Source: Paracentrotus lividus
Lineage: Eukaryota; Echinodermata; Echinoidea; Camarodonta; Echinidae
Reading direction: 5' to 3'
Assembly: GCA_940671915.1 (NCBI GenBank)
Contig: CALNVZ010003435.1
Coordinates: forward strand, 423,621 to 487,620
Length of the DNA: 64,000 nt
The notes under the pieces: generated by a model
What the model saw: only the letters and a program-made list of their open reading frames with translations
Database searches by the model: none
Told to the model about the DNA's origin: nothing
Translations under genes and position numbers: made by a program
Part shown: positions 11,011 through 22,744 of the stretch, piece by piece
Position numbering within the stretch: position 1 is the first letter of the stretch
How the letters are laid out: each line of letters opens with the position of its first letter

Positions 11011-12158
11011 CTGTCAATCAAATCAGAAAATGAAACTTTTTAGAGAAAAAAAAAAAAATGCTGCTTTGGGGAAAGGTTATTAAGGTTTTGCTTGATGTGA
11101 GGAAAAATAGGGTCTAAATCACGATGATTTCAATGATCACAATCTTTATTGTCTACGGAGAGAAAAACCTACTGATAAGAGAAAGCTAAAACTAATCTTT
11201 AAAGTGAGATCATGGGAAATTGGAATGATCAGATGTACGTGTTCAAATGGTAGCATACTTGCAGACTATGGAAAGTGAGATGTTGCAAAATATCCCCACT
11301 AATTGATGGTCTTAATTGTTGTGCATGCAGTAGTTAAAAGCCCTGATCAGAGGTTTTGAGATATTTTGTAACACTGTGCCTTCCATAGCAGACTATAAAT
11401 AACAAGCACTTGATCACATACCGTGGTACCTGCTGTACTTGGCCCCGATGACGACCTGAGTTGATTTTTAACTTTTTCGACGTTGGCCTCGTCGTCTGAT
11501 CCATACTTGGACTTGGCTATCATTGTCAGACTCGTCAGGAACTTCTCATATGTTAAAACTTTCAAACCAGTCCCAGCTTTGGCCCTAAAAAAAAGTCAGA
11601 CATAATATACATCATGTGAATGGTAGTTGACTATATAGTAAATAAGTTATGAAAATGCACCATACTGATTATTGTGCTGGCTGAGGAGTGCGTAACAAAA
11701 TAAAACTAGTCCAATTTTAGAGGGGCCACAATCGGGACATAATATTTCACGCTCGTTTATTTTGAAATTGAATCCTTAAAAAGATTAATCCCGTGTTCAC
11801 TCATCTAGTTGTTTATTCAATTAATCATTTTACTTTTTATTCCATTTTAGTATTATTTTATCATATTTCTTTTTTTAGAAATTCTTATTTCTAATTTTTT
11901 CTTGTTAATACCATCGAATTATTTTGGAGGTGAAATTGCAATTTTAAACATACCGAGAGAAGATGATGTCGATTTCCGTTTGGTTCACTTTCTTATTCAT
12001 GACGTCACACTCCTTCATCATCTTGGAGTAGTTCTTACTGGTGATGTCCTTGGTCTGTCCAGGACGCCCGAAGGCTGCATACTTCTGAAAGACACCTTTC
12101 AGGGTCATCCTCTCATCGCCAACCGTGTTGGCCGACATGACTGGAAGGAGTTCTTGCA
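10825..12158 (-). CDS. TPPP: TPPP/p25-alpha family protein (tubulin polymerisation promoting), three visible exons
   Basis: TPPP family proteins bind tubulin and stabilise or bundle microtubules in the cytoplasm and in cilia (family knowledge). Three minus-strand exons are seen: 11954-12158, 11422-11584 and about 10825-11010. The likely start is ATG 12138-12136 (MSANTVGDERMTLKGVF). It is followed by KYAAFGRPGQTKDITSKNYS and by KMMKECDVMNKKVNQTEID, the classic p25-alpha core (aligned from memory of the family). Exon 2 reads KVLTYEKFLTSLTMIAKSKY. Exon 3 holds FTDVTKYTDRHRERF, the family's conserved C-terminal motif. The exon 1 donor (CG/GTATGT) and exon 2 acceptor (TTTTAG/GG) join in phase. The exon 2 to 3 phase is uncertain because exon 3 has single-base frameshifts. 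Which paralogue (TPPP1-3) cannot be said; this could also be a recent pseudogene. Confidence 0.85.
11422..11584 (-). CDS. TPPP: TPPP exon 2
   Basis: Poly-T tract plus TTTTAG acceptor, then GGCCAAAGC in phase with exon 1; donor ACG/GTATGT at 11422/11421. It encodes RAKAGTGLKVLTYEKFLTSL and a Ser/Thr/Gly-rich linker, matching the family's second conserved block. A weaker alternative donor (G/GTACC) at 11430 would give a different phase. Confidence 0.8.
11954..12158 (-). CDS. TPPP: TPPP exon 1 (first coding exon)
   Basis: Acceptor TTATTTGCAG ends at 12159 and donor CG/GTATGTTT begins at 11953. The 62 residues from the ATG at 12138 cover the N-terminal half of the p25-alpha domain. The first 20 bases of the exon (before the ATG) are probably 5' UTR, so at least one non-coding exon should lie further upstream. 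Confidence 0.85.
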
Positions 12159-12189
12159 CTGCAAATAAGGATTATAATAAAGATTAATA

Positions 12190-13035
12190 TATCGTCCTGG
12201 TGATGCCTTTGGTCTTTTGTCCAAAACGCCCGGAGGCTGTATACTTCTGTAGACACCTCAATGTCTTGACTGCACTGCAAAATATAGATACAACGTCCTG
12301 GACCCATGGTGATGTCTTTGGTTTGTCCAAGACCCTGACAGCCTTCAGGGTTTTCTCATCCCCGCTCATCATGGACAACATAATTATGACTGGATAGAAT
12401 TATTGCACTGCAAATGCGAATGATAATGTAGATATATCTACTTAGTCTGCAAGCACAGACTCAATTTGACACTTCAACAAATTTCAGTCTAGAGTGGAGG
12501 CTAGACTCCAAACTCACCGTCAGTGTCAAATTGGGAGAAGCTATAGTACACGAGTGAATGTAGTTCTTAACTTCAGACCTAGTAAGCGAACAACACGGGT
12601 TTGTGCCAGCAAACTAATAACTATTGTCCTTGTGATATCTTTGGTCTGTCCAAGACGCCCAAAGGCTACAGCCTTCAGGGTCTAATTCCCGTTCATCTTG
12701 GTCGACATGACCAGATTGATGGAGTTATTGCACTGTAAAGAAGAATGATAAGTATACAACGTCCTAGTAATGTCTTTCGTTTTCCAGGACGTCCAAAAGC
12801 TGCATTGCTCCTGAAATACACCCTTCGAGGTCTCGGTCGACATGACTGCATCGAGATAATTTGCACTGCAACAGAAGAGAATTATAATAAGGATATAAGT
12901 ACAGCTTCCTCTCGATGTCTTTGGTCGGTCCAGGACGCTCGAAGGCTGCTTCTGAGAGACTTCCTTCAACGTTTGCTCATTCCCGCTCATCTGGGCCGAC
13001 ATGACTGGATGATTTTTTGCCCTGCAAAGTAGAAA
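12190..13035 (-). pseudogene. Five decayed tandem copies of TPPP exon 1
   Basis: Read on the minus strand, five units repeat the acceptor and first half of TPPP exon 1: about 12911-13033, 12765-12875, 12629-12745, 12305-12420 and 12199-12285. Most open with TGCAG/TGCAA-like sequence, then an ATG (MSAQMSGNEQTLKEV at 12972-13002; MSTKMNGN near 12700; MLSMMSGDEKTLKAV at 12370). All end near the residues QTKDIT, so they lack the second half of the exon. Several carry stops or frameshifts. Unit spacing is about 115-210 bp. They sit directly upstream of the intact exon, so some could be used as alternative or decoy exons, but their damage argues for decay. Confidence 0.75.
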
Positions 13036-13148
13036 GATCGAGGAAGTCCCTTCTTGAAAAGCGCATGTTGTACTCCGCCATTACTAGTATCGCATTGTGC
13101 TCATTCAGCGGCCTAGGAAGGAGGGGGGGTTCGACCAACTGGGTTGCT
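13036..13148. other. Short spacer between TPPP exon copies and the large element
   Basis: About 110 bp with a G run at 13120-13128. No promoter motif for the TPPP gene could be fixed here. Confidence 0.3.
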
Positions 13149-13179
13149 CCCCTAGAGAGCAGACACACTGTCATAATGA

Positions 13180-13895
13180 CGTCATAATTGCTCGTTTAAA
13201 CTGGGAAATACTGTGTCTTAGAGCTGACAAACGTCGTAAGTGCACGACGTTCTTTTGACGTCATTTAACCACTTTCAACGACAGTGTATGTCGAAATTAT
13301 ATGACCAGATTATGACGTAAATATACACGTCATTTATTGACCAATCTACGACGAGTAAATTGAAATGTTGTATGACCGAATATGACGTAATATTTAGTCA
13401 TTTATTGAACCAACCTCGACGAGTAAATTTGCAATTTAATATGATCACATTACGACGTGATTTTGCCATCATTTAATGACCAATCTTACGACAATTTAAT
13501 TTGCATTTTTTATTAGACCAGATTTTGACGTGACTATGACGTCATGTATTGACCAATCTACGACGAGCTAATTTAAATTTTTATGAACCAGATTATACGT
13601 AATTATGACTCATTTATTGACCAATCTACGAGTAAATTTGAAATTTTGTATGACCAATTATGACGTAATTTTTACGTCATTTATTGACCAATCTTCGACG
13701 AGTAAACTTGCATTTTAAATATGACCACATTGTGACGTGATTTTGACGTTTATTATTGACCAATCCTACGACAATTCAATTTGCATTTTTTTTATATGAC
13801 CAGATTATGTGACGGGACTATGACGTCATGTATGACCAATCTACGACGAGCTAATTTACAATTGATATGACCAATTATAACGTAATTATGACCCG
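13180..13895. repeat. TGACGT-rich satellite with higher-order structure
   Basis: Monomers of about 75-85 bp share TGACCAATCTACGACGAG, TATGACCAGATTATGACG and ATGACGTCAT. Four monomer types recur in the same order twice (about 13300-13595 and 13596-13895), giving a higher-order unit near 300 bp. Confidence 0.75.
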
Positions 13896-14163
13896 TTGAA
13901 CAATTACTGGACCATTTGACACCAGTAAAACAAGCCTGTGATTTGCTACTGCCACTTGCTTCCATGATATCCACTGCATTAATTAAATAAACAGGCGAAG
14001 AGGAAGCCCAATTTGCATATGCCTGAGCGTCCTCCCCCAAAAGGAGATATTAAAAAAATATATATATATATTTGGGACCTTAATTTTTGGACTCAAATGA
14101 TATTCACCAAAAGCTGAGGTGTCGCATGGATAATTATGAACCCCATCAAACATAAACAAGTAT

Positions 14164-14400
14164 TTATATTGTATCGCAGTAGCCCCCACCCCCCCAAAAA
14201 AAAAAAAAAATAAATAAAAAAAAATAAAATATAAATAAATAAAAAAATAAATAAATAATAAATAAATAAATAATAAAATAAATAAATAAATAAATAAAAT
14301 AAATAAATAAATAATAAATAAATAAAAAAATAAAATTAATATAATAAATAAAAATAAATAAAAAATAATAAAAAAAAAAATGATAAATCAAAATAAACAA
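14164..14400. repeat. AAAT/AATA low-complexity tract
   Basis: About 210 bp of imperfect (AAAT)n/(AATA)n after a C run and an A run. The open frame on the minus strand is only Tyr/Ile/Phe/Leu from this tract. Confidence 0.9.
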
Positions 14401-14734
14401 TAAAAAAAAATCTCACCCCTTCTTCCTCGCGCTATTCATTAAATTTGATTTTTTTCCCCTTATTTATGGGAGAGCCCCATCATAAATAGCCTATAGCAAT
14501 TGCTTAAGAGGGCCTGTAGAATGACATATTGCTTTGAACTTCACTAAGGGCAATATATTTCATTTAAACTCTTCCGCCCTCCTCCCCCTCCAAAAGAATA
14601 ATAGTTTTCCGGTCAAGTTTAAACTGTCTCCGATCAATTTGACATTTTTCGAGACGCTTTGTCCGGAAAATGTGATCGCGATTACAAATCTGCAATGAAT
14701 TCGTTTATGTGTAGCAAATCAAACACCTTTCAAT

Positions 14735-17240
14735 CCAATTGCGAATTGCGCCGATGATTTGCTGTTGTGAGCAGTCGCATTCGTCCATGTTCGCTCAAAT
14801 TCGTTTTGGGGCATCCACATTAGAAACTACATACTTGACCAACTGCCCTATTAGGGACAGTCCCTATTTTTGGGAAAAAGAAGGAGCATTTATCACCTAT
14901 TTTTACATTAACCCTTTGTCCTATTTTTGAAAATCTGTGCACAGTAATCTATAGGAAATCAGAATTGGCCCTTATAAAAATTTGTTATACCACTTTGTCC
15001 CTATATTTGGACTAACAAATGTTGGCAGTATGGAAATACGTATACATATAGGATGTTAAGCGTTCGGTGTAGGAAATAATATTGCGGAGGGGCCGTGAAG
15101 TGTTTTTGTCAGAAAGAGGCTGGCATGGGAAGGAAGCCTGAGCTTGCAAAACACACACAAAAAAAAAAAAAACAACACACATGCGGCATGTCATAATGAT
15201 ATTAATGGTTAGTGGCATATTTTAGGTCATTTTTCCTTCTTTTTTATTGGTCATGTTTATATTACAAGATGAATATCTATTATAATACCTTTCTCTAATC
15301 TCCAGACCCTCTATCGTCTTTCGTTTTAAATCACCTTGATAATACAATAAATAAATTCATGTATAATGTATATCTGTTTGTATTATTACGTTGTGTTGTT
15401 TTTATATTTTACGTGATTGGGTCATTTCTTTACATTTCTTTAACAATCAGCAGTGCCTCAGTTTGTAATTCCCAATCCAGCTTTGCTTGCACAAGCTGTG
15501 CTTAATACATGACTATTTTGGCAACAATGATGATTCCGTGGTTTTATGTCTTTTTAATGCACAATTGAAAGAGGGAGTTCAAATCTAATGGCACCTGATG
15601 GGATTTTGCATTTAATCAGTTCCTGCAAAGGAATGCGTTTCATAATGTTCGTTCGTGTATAAAGGGTAGCTCTTTGTCCCCTTACAACTAATTCTTTTGA
15701 ATATTTGAGTGAATTCCCCAAACGTACTCGAAAACATATTTGTGTCTCGTTTTTCCTATGATCTCAATCAATAAAACCACTAATCCATCACTGCATGGAA
15801 CCACAAAGACTACGGTCCTTAGCACTGGTATTGCAACATAATAAAATGCATGTATTTTTCATATTTACAAGGTCTTTTATGTGTCATATTCTATTATGGA
15901 TAGAGATTTAGTCGAATATTTGTGTATATCGGAAAGAGAGATATTTGTCCCTTTCATTCCTGAGACAGTAAAACATGCACAGTCAGGGCACTCTTTAAAC
16001 AAGGGACGACAAATGAACAAAGGCCCTAACAATTTTAAGAGAATGGGGATTATCGGTATAAAAAAATATTAACAAGGATTCATATTTTCTGCAAATTAAT
16101 TGGCCTTAAACAATTGCAATTCGCGCGATGATTGCTGTGAGCAGTCGCATTCGTCAATGTTCGCTCAATTCGTCCATCGTAAAATTTCCGTCTTCTGGTG
16201 ATATCAATTCGTTTGGGCATCTACATATCGAAATAACTGTATACAAATTAAGAATGTAGGTTCGGGTAGGAAAATAAAATTTGGGAGGGCCAGAGAAATG
16301 TTTTTGTCAGAAAGAGGCTGAGCCATGGGGAAAGGGGAGCCTGAGCTTGAAAACAACCACACACACACACAACACACCACACACACACACACACACACAA
16401 CACACACACCACACACACACACAACAAACACAAACACAAACACATGCGGCATTCAAATGATATTAATGGAGCGGATATTTAAGTCATTTTTTTTCTCTTT
16501 TTTTATTATTGGTCATGTTATATTACAAGATGAAATCATTATAATACTTTTCTCTAATCTCCAGGACCCTCTATCGCTTCCGTTTAACTCACTTTGATAA
16601 ATCAATAAATAAATTCATGTTATACATGATATAAGTGTTTGGTAGTTATTACTTGTTGTTGTTTTTTGTATTTACCGTGATTGGGTCATTCTTTAACACA
16701 ATCAGCAGTGCTCAGTTGTAATCCAATCCAGTTCTTTGCTTTGCACAACCTGTGCTCAAACATAACTATTTTGGCAACAATGATGTTCCGGTTTTATTCT
16801 TTTTAATGCACAAATTGAAAGAGGAGTTAAATCTAATGGCACCTGGATGGATTTGCATTTAATCAGTTCCTGCAATGATGATCTTTCATAATGTTCGTTC
16901 GTGTTGTTAGGGTAGCTCTTTGTCCCCTTACAAACTAAATTCTTTTTGAAATATTTGAGTGAATTCCCCAAACGGTACTCGAAACATATTTTGTGTCTCG
17001 TTTTTCTATGATCTACAGTCAATAAACCGATTATGCATACAATGCATGGGAACCACAAGAACGGTCCTTTAGCACTGGCATTGCAACATAACTAAATGCA
17101 TTTATTTTTCATATTACAGTCTTTTATGTTGTCATATTCTATTTTATGGATAGAGATTTGTCGAATATGTGTATATTCGGAAGAGGATATTTATCCCTTT
17201 TCATTCCTGAGTATTAAAACACAGTCAGGGCACTCTTTAA
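14735..17240 (+). repeat. Direct duplication, two copies of about 1.2 kb
   Basis: Copy A spans about 14735-15999 and copy B about 16112-17240. Shared landmarks in the same order include GAGCAGTCGCATTCGTC, GTTTTTGTCAGAAAGAGGCT, a CA-rich tract, ATGCGGCAT, TTTTGGCAACAATGATG and CACAGTCAGGGCACTCTTTA. The copies differ mostly by scattered one-base insertions and deletions, often in short runs, not by substitutions. Neither copy codes for a recognisable protein. Confidence 0.85.
16360..16443. repeat. (AC)n microsatellite
   Basis: About 80 bp of interrupted CA repeats inside copy B; the frames on both strands through it are artefacts. Confidence 0.95.
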
Positions 17241-17699
17241 ACCCCTGATAGCGGACACTGTCATAATGACGTTCTAAATTGGTCGAACTGGTCATAACTG
17301 TCATACGTCGTATATACGACGTCTTTACGACGTAATTCGATGACTTACAACGACGAGTTTAATATTGAATTTTTACGACCAGATATATGACGTAATTCTA
17401 ACGTCATTTATTTACCATTTACAGTTATTTGCATTTTTACATGTCGAGATTATGACGTGATTATCACGTCGTGACTTGACTCGTTTTAAACCAAATTCAA
17501 AACTATTATATTTTTATTGCATTATGGCCAGTTGCTATTGAAAGCTGGATGGCCTACTGCAATATGTTCATTATTTGATTTGATTTGATTTCATTATTTT
17601 ACTTAACTTTTATTATTCATTTGGTTTTATGGTGTGATCTAAATAATTTGCTTTTAACATATCATAACAATGTTCCCTCAACCTTGCTTCCTAATTTGC

Positions 17700-17789
17700 G
17701 TCTTTCTTGCTTTTTTTTTTTTTCTTTCTTTTCATTTTTTACTTCCTCCTTTTCAATTTCATTTATATTCCTCATTATTTTATTTACGT

Positions 17790-17822
<33 letters not shown>

Positions 17823-18210
17823 GCCTCGATCACCTTTAACTAAATTTCCTTTTATATTTATTGTTGTGCTAGTTTCCCCTGGCTTCCTTTTGTTATCTTT
17901 TTGTATCATTTTCCTAATTATCCCTCTTGCTTTATTGATTAAGTCCTCCCTCCTTTCCTTCTGTTTGATTCTCCCCTTTCCACTTTCTTTTAATAGTTTA
18001 CTTCCTCTCTTCCTTCCCGTTAAAAAAACGTTTCTTAAATCGCCTTTTCAGTTAATTTCTATTTCCCCCCTCCCCTTCAACTCCATGGGGGTAGGAGGCC
18101 CAATATCCTCCCGTACACCTTCTATATAATTTGAAATGTTATGAAGACCTTTTCCCCAATCGTCCTCTTTTTTCTTCTTTTTTTTTTGTTTTTTTTTTTA
18201 TTACAAACCC
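17700..18210. repeat. T-rich low-complexity tracts
   Basis: Poly-T runs at 17711-17723 and 17791-17820, T/C-rich sequence to about 18075, and more poly-T at 18180-18200. Predicted frames are Phe/Leu/Ser-rich artefacts. Confidence 0.8.
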
Positions 18211-19102
18211 ATTTTCTTCAATAAACTATTGGTGATAATTTGTAATCGATTATAAAAACAAATATATGTGATATAATTGATATGATGATTTGTGTTATGA
18301 ACATTATCTTTGTAGTATGAGTACAATGTACGTATTGATTGTTATGTTGTATTATTTGGAAGAAAATAAAAACATACTTAAAAACAAAAAATAGCATTGC
18401 TTTTGGGTATATTAGTTCAAATTTTATCATGTTTCTTTTATAAAACAATGTTAAACTCTTTACACAAGTTTTTCTTTTCTTTTTTATTACAAATAAATGA
18501 AAACATCAATTAATCTGTAAAGTAAAATAAAATAAGTATGCAATACATTAAAGAAGAATCTTAACCATGACATAGTATATATTATTTAAAAGATAAATAC
18601 ATGGAAGTACGGTAATCAGTAATTACAAATGTTCTTCAATACAATAATACAGGCAGGAGCCATGTGCCTTCGACGAAAAATTTGAACTCTTGCTTCTAGG
18701 CTAAGTTCATCAGTCAAATGAAAGGCTATGAGGTTTGATCCTCTGAGTACTAATTAACTTAATGGTTTACAACAAATACAAACTAAACGACCCGAAAATA
18801 TTATGAATTTTAATCGTCATATAAATCAGAATATTGAAGACGTATATATACACGTCATAAAAATCGTCTTTTATTGACGTCTTTAACCAAGTCTTCAACA
18901 CGTATAGACGTCGTATTTAGGTAAAAATAAGTCGTCATAATCACGTCAAAATACGACCAGTTAAAGACGTCTTGCGTTGGTGCAAGTTGTCGTCATAAAG
19001 ACGTTAAATTTTGACTCAAAAAGACGTAAGACTAGACAAAAATTGACGTAATTATGACGTCATTTTTACCAGTTTTTGCTCTCAGGGTCCCACCCATCCC
19101 AC

Positions 19103-19922
19103 TATACAGTGCGTCCCAGAAAAAACGAAACCGAGATTTACCGATGTTTTATCATAACTTAATCTTAATAAAAATTCATAAATGACCCACCAATTTAAAG
19201 CTTAAAGTCTTCTCTTTCATTAGATTAAAAACTACATGACCCTATTTCACGCATGAGTGAGTTAGATCAATTTGAAGAGAGCAAACCAAAACTTCGTTTG
19301 GTGGGCGGTATTTAAGATTCTCTTTGAAATCTACATAATTTATTCAGAAAGTTTATTTCCTGCCCTTTAATATGACATCACAACCAATACAAATGCCTTA
19401 GAAATATGAAAGTTATGATCATTTGAAATAGCGCTTGGATTTCAATAATTTCAATCAACAAAGTTGTGCCATTCCTAGCACTAGGCAGAGGTGACAAAAG
19501 AATTCATGCATATTGGCAATGAAAAGAACTAGTCTATGTTGATTAAGCTAGCTGAAGATGCTTGTCTTGAATAAATGAAATTATTGAAAAGCAGGCACTA
19601 TTTCAAATGAACCTAACTTTCTTATTTCTGAAGCCTTTTTATTGGTTGTGGTGTCATATGAAAGGGCGGGAAATGGACTTTATGAATATGTAGATTTTGA
19701 AGAAAATTTCAGATACCGCTCGCCAAACGAATTTTTTGTTTCCTCTGTTCAAATTGTTCTTACTTACTCATGCGTGCCATATGGGTCATTTAGATTTTGT
19801 CTAATGAAAGAGGAGACTCTAAGCTTTAAATTGATGGGTCATTTATGAATTTTGATTAAGATGGAGTTATGATAAAACATCGATCAATCTCGGTTTCGTT
19901 TTTTTTCTGGGACGCACTGTAC
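19103..19922. mobile_element. Long hairpin (foldback) element, about 820 bp
   Basis: Left TATACAGTGCGTCCCAGAAA and right TTTCTGGGACGCACTGTACA are inverted, and the two arms stay complementary almost to the centre near 19510. Paired landmarks are AAATGACCCACCAATTTAAAG / CTTTAAATTGATGGGTCATTT, CTCTTTCATTAGA / TCTAATGAAAGAG and TTTGGTGGGCGGTAT / ATACCGCTCGCCAAA. The arms are near 350-400 bp each. A transcript through it would form a long double-stranded stem. No protein is encoded. Ends bear TA. Confidence 0.85.
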
Positions 19923-22744
19923 ACGTATGTTTTTTAGTAATTACTCTGGGCTTCAAATTAGGGCCAATCCAACTTAAGTCTTGATTATATTCGAGGAGAG
20001 TATATTCAAGTTCTTCAAAATATATTCCGTCTTTGAATTAAATGATAAGCATTTAAATAGCATCAATCATTGACGATTATGCAAGTATAGCCAAAGAGTT
20101 CCCAGATAGTTTCAACAAGTCATCTGCAAAAGGGCACTGATGGATACAGTTCAACACGGAGTAAAACCCTTCTAGCAGTTATCTGATGAGTGTTCTTGGG
20201 TGTCTACTTGATACGGAAATGCAGAACGCTGAGAAGGAAATTACAAGGGAAACCTGACTTCCTACAATATTTCCATAACTAGACAGAAATTATGATCGCC
20301 TATCATGTCTATAGTTGGATGGGGAGAGTTATTAATTTCCTAGTGTAGCGTAATTCAGAAAATATCAACTGCAAAACACTATGTACATTTCTAATATTCG
20401 TGGCCAACATTTCATATTAATAACTTTTTACAGTTATTCATCTAAAATTTGCTAATTATCTCAATGAAGGTGTATTGAAAATAATGCTTGAAATAATGAT
20501 AACATTTTAATAACATATTTTACCGTACAGAGAAAAAAGTCTGTCGGTACAGTGGTTCTAAAAACCGTTGACTGAAAGATCAAACAAGTACCTTTCCTCA
20601 AAGATCTCTACAGGACTTTAAAGATCGTCCAGTGTTCACCATGTTTACTGCAGTGGTGGATCCAGGATTTCAGGATGGGGGGGGGGGGCGCCGCCGAAAT
20701 TTTCCGATTTTAACAAGTATAGTCAATGAGTGGGGTGCGCTACTGTTACTGAGATATACTATGAATAAGACAATCGAAACTTCACGAGAATCTGATGTAG
20801 TCTTCGAGAGATCTCCAAAAGTCAGTTTCGGAGAGGCCGTACGAGTTATGAGAGAACAAAAGTGAATGTGTTTTTTATTTCATTTATTTATTAATTTTTT
20901 ATTTTTTTGGAGAGAACATGATTTCAAGAATAGTAGTAAAAACTTTAAGAGTTATTTTTGAGATCACCACATAGGCCTAAGTACCATTTTCCTAACCACC
21001 ATAATAAGACCATCGAATTCACTAAAGTTTGTTAACATGTATACTGTATGCTCAATGTATGGTTCTCAAAAATGATAGAGGCGGTTGGAGCCCCTGCAGC
21101 CATGCAGGTCTGCCTGGATCCTCATCTTGAGATCTATCACTTTTCGGTTTTTTAGTGTCCTCCATTGCCCTCAGTTTAGTAATAAGTACGCCTATAGTGA
21201 TGGAAGTAGATTTAAAGGGGCATTTCCTAAACTTGTATGGGCCAACGGAGACCCCAGCAAAAGGCCTATTAATTAAAAAAAAATAAAATATTTATTATAT
21301 TTATATGTTCTATTTAACCAGTGTTCTTCATTAAGAAATTAAGATATGAAGGTATAATTTTGTTTACGGTATAAGCTTCTCAAGATTTGGCATTAATCCA
21401 TGCTTGAAATCATAAAACTTATTGAACATGTGGCTATGTAAAACATGCAGCAACAAGGAGTCATGTTCTAGCTACTCCAATAATCTTATGTAGACAGAAA
21501 TTCATTTTTAGTCCTTTTTTTTTTTAATTAAGCTTTAAACTATAGGCCTACCAGGTGAACATGCAGGAATACCAATGAAATAAAACAATCAGTGACATTA
21601 TATTTTGATGTTGTCGACAAAGATGACAATGTTTCTGTCTAAATATTTGAGAAAATTACCTTTAGACCGTGATAACTGTGCGAAATTAAGGTAGTCGTTT
21701 TCGATACCTTTTATAATCATTATATTCTTTAATTATCAGGGCCGACGGAGCCGGGGGCATGGGCGGCGGCATGCAGCCCCCCCCCCCACTTTTTTCAGCC
21801 AATGTGTACAAAAATGCAAAAATGACCATACATTTGTGATTTTTAGCCTGTTCAGCCCCCCCAACTTTCGGCTCAGCCCCTCCACTTTCAAAAACGCTCC
21901 GCGGCCCCTGAATATAATGTGTTTTTCAAAATCTTTCTATTAAAAATGTTTTCTAAACAGGGTCTTTGTATATAGGGATCATTGAAGCTGCATGCATGCT
22001 ATTGATATTTTGGTGATCGGTATAACATACTCCTCGGGTTATTATCATAATGATTTTAACAAGCACATTGAAAGTAAATCGCCAACCCAATGTGGAAATT
22101 TGATGTGTCTAAATATGGTACAAAATTAAATTAAGTTCACGCCGAGCTGTTTTGGCCAGAGCTGACCCCGGCCTAATATCGTAAATCAATCATAGGGCCT
22201 ACTTATGCATATATCATAGTTTATATATCATGGTTGTGATCCATTAATGTTAAGAACAAAATGCGAACTGTTAGGGAGTAAAACGAAAGCATTTGCGAAC
22301 ACACATCTAAAAATGTATTATTTTTAATAAAATAAAAGACAAAAAGAAACACGGTATTCACCATTATCTTCTGGAAATATTACAAAGACGAATTTGGAGT
22401 ATTAGCTAAAAAAAAGTCTTGAAGTGTTAGCATACCATACAGCTCTGACTTAGAACCCTGCTATAAAATCAAAAAAAATATGAAATTGTTTTCAATGATA
22501 AATGAAAAATAATAACATTGTTTCCATAACGCGAAATCGCTCAATGCGCTAGGAAATACAAACATAATAATGACGATTACTTACCAGGATATATTACAGG
22601 GAGTAAGTGATAGTGCCCGTTGCTCGATGAGTTCCTTTAATATCTGGCGGGGAATGTGAGATATGCTATCACTTGCAGGCAGATGATATCCTGTTTGTTG
22701 TCGCCAAGTCTCGGGCGATGAGGCGTTACGAGTCCCGATGAAAG
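19923..22744. other. Intergenic DNA, mostly featureless
   Basis: No convincing gene. A G run with GTGGTGGATCCAGGATTTCA-type sequence lies at 20652-20690, a motif also seen near 24574 (GTGGTGGATCCATGGG). A dispersed repeat is listed separately at 21727-21909. Confidence 0.35.
21727..21909. repeat. Dispersed repeat, inverted partner at 39945-40140
   Basis: The sequence holds a C run, AAAATGCAAAAATGACCATA, a TTTATGATTTT-like stretch and TCGGCTCAGCCCCTCCACTTTC with AAAAACGCTCC. At 39945-40140 the complement appears: GGGGCTGAGGAGTGTTTTTG, GAAAGTAGAGGGGCTGAGCC, then a G run, TATGGTCACTTTTGCATTTT and a final GAATCCCCCTGGCCCC. Two copies in opposite orientation indicate a mobile or amplified family of about 180 bp. 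Confidence 0.7.

Larger units (their letters stand above)
13149..19087. mobile_element. Large or nested inverted-repeat element rich in TGACGT motifs, about 5.9 kb
   Basis: The left end CCCCTAGAGAGC (13149) followed by AATGACGTCATAATT is matched inversely at the right end, where AATTATGACGTCATTTTTACC is followed by GCTCTCAGGG (19078-19087). A second left-type end, CCCCTGATAGCGGACACTGT with AATGACG, lies at 17242. The tract can therefore be read as a 1.85 kb element (17242-19087) plus a leftward partial copy, or as one long element that duplicated internally. Subterminal arrays of TGACGT/ACGTCA fill 13180-13895, 17255-17480 and 18830-19080. No transposase was recognised. Confidence 0.6.

Noticed and set aside
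13180..13895. CRISPR-like array because of regular repeats
   Set aside because: The monomers are related over their full length, with no unique spacers; it is a satellite in a eukaryotic genome.
14164..14400. Hydrophobic Tyr/Ile/Phe frame as a membrane protein
   Set aside because: Encoded entirely by an AAAT low-complexity tract.
16204..16597. Cys/Val and Thr/His-rich frames
   Set aside because: They arise from the (AC)n microsatellite read on both strands.
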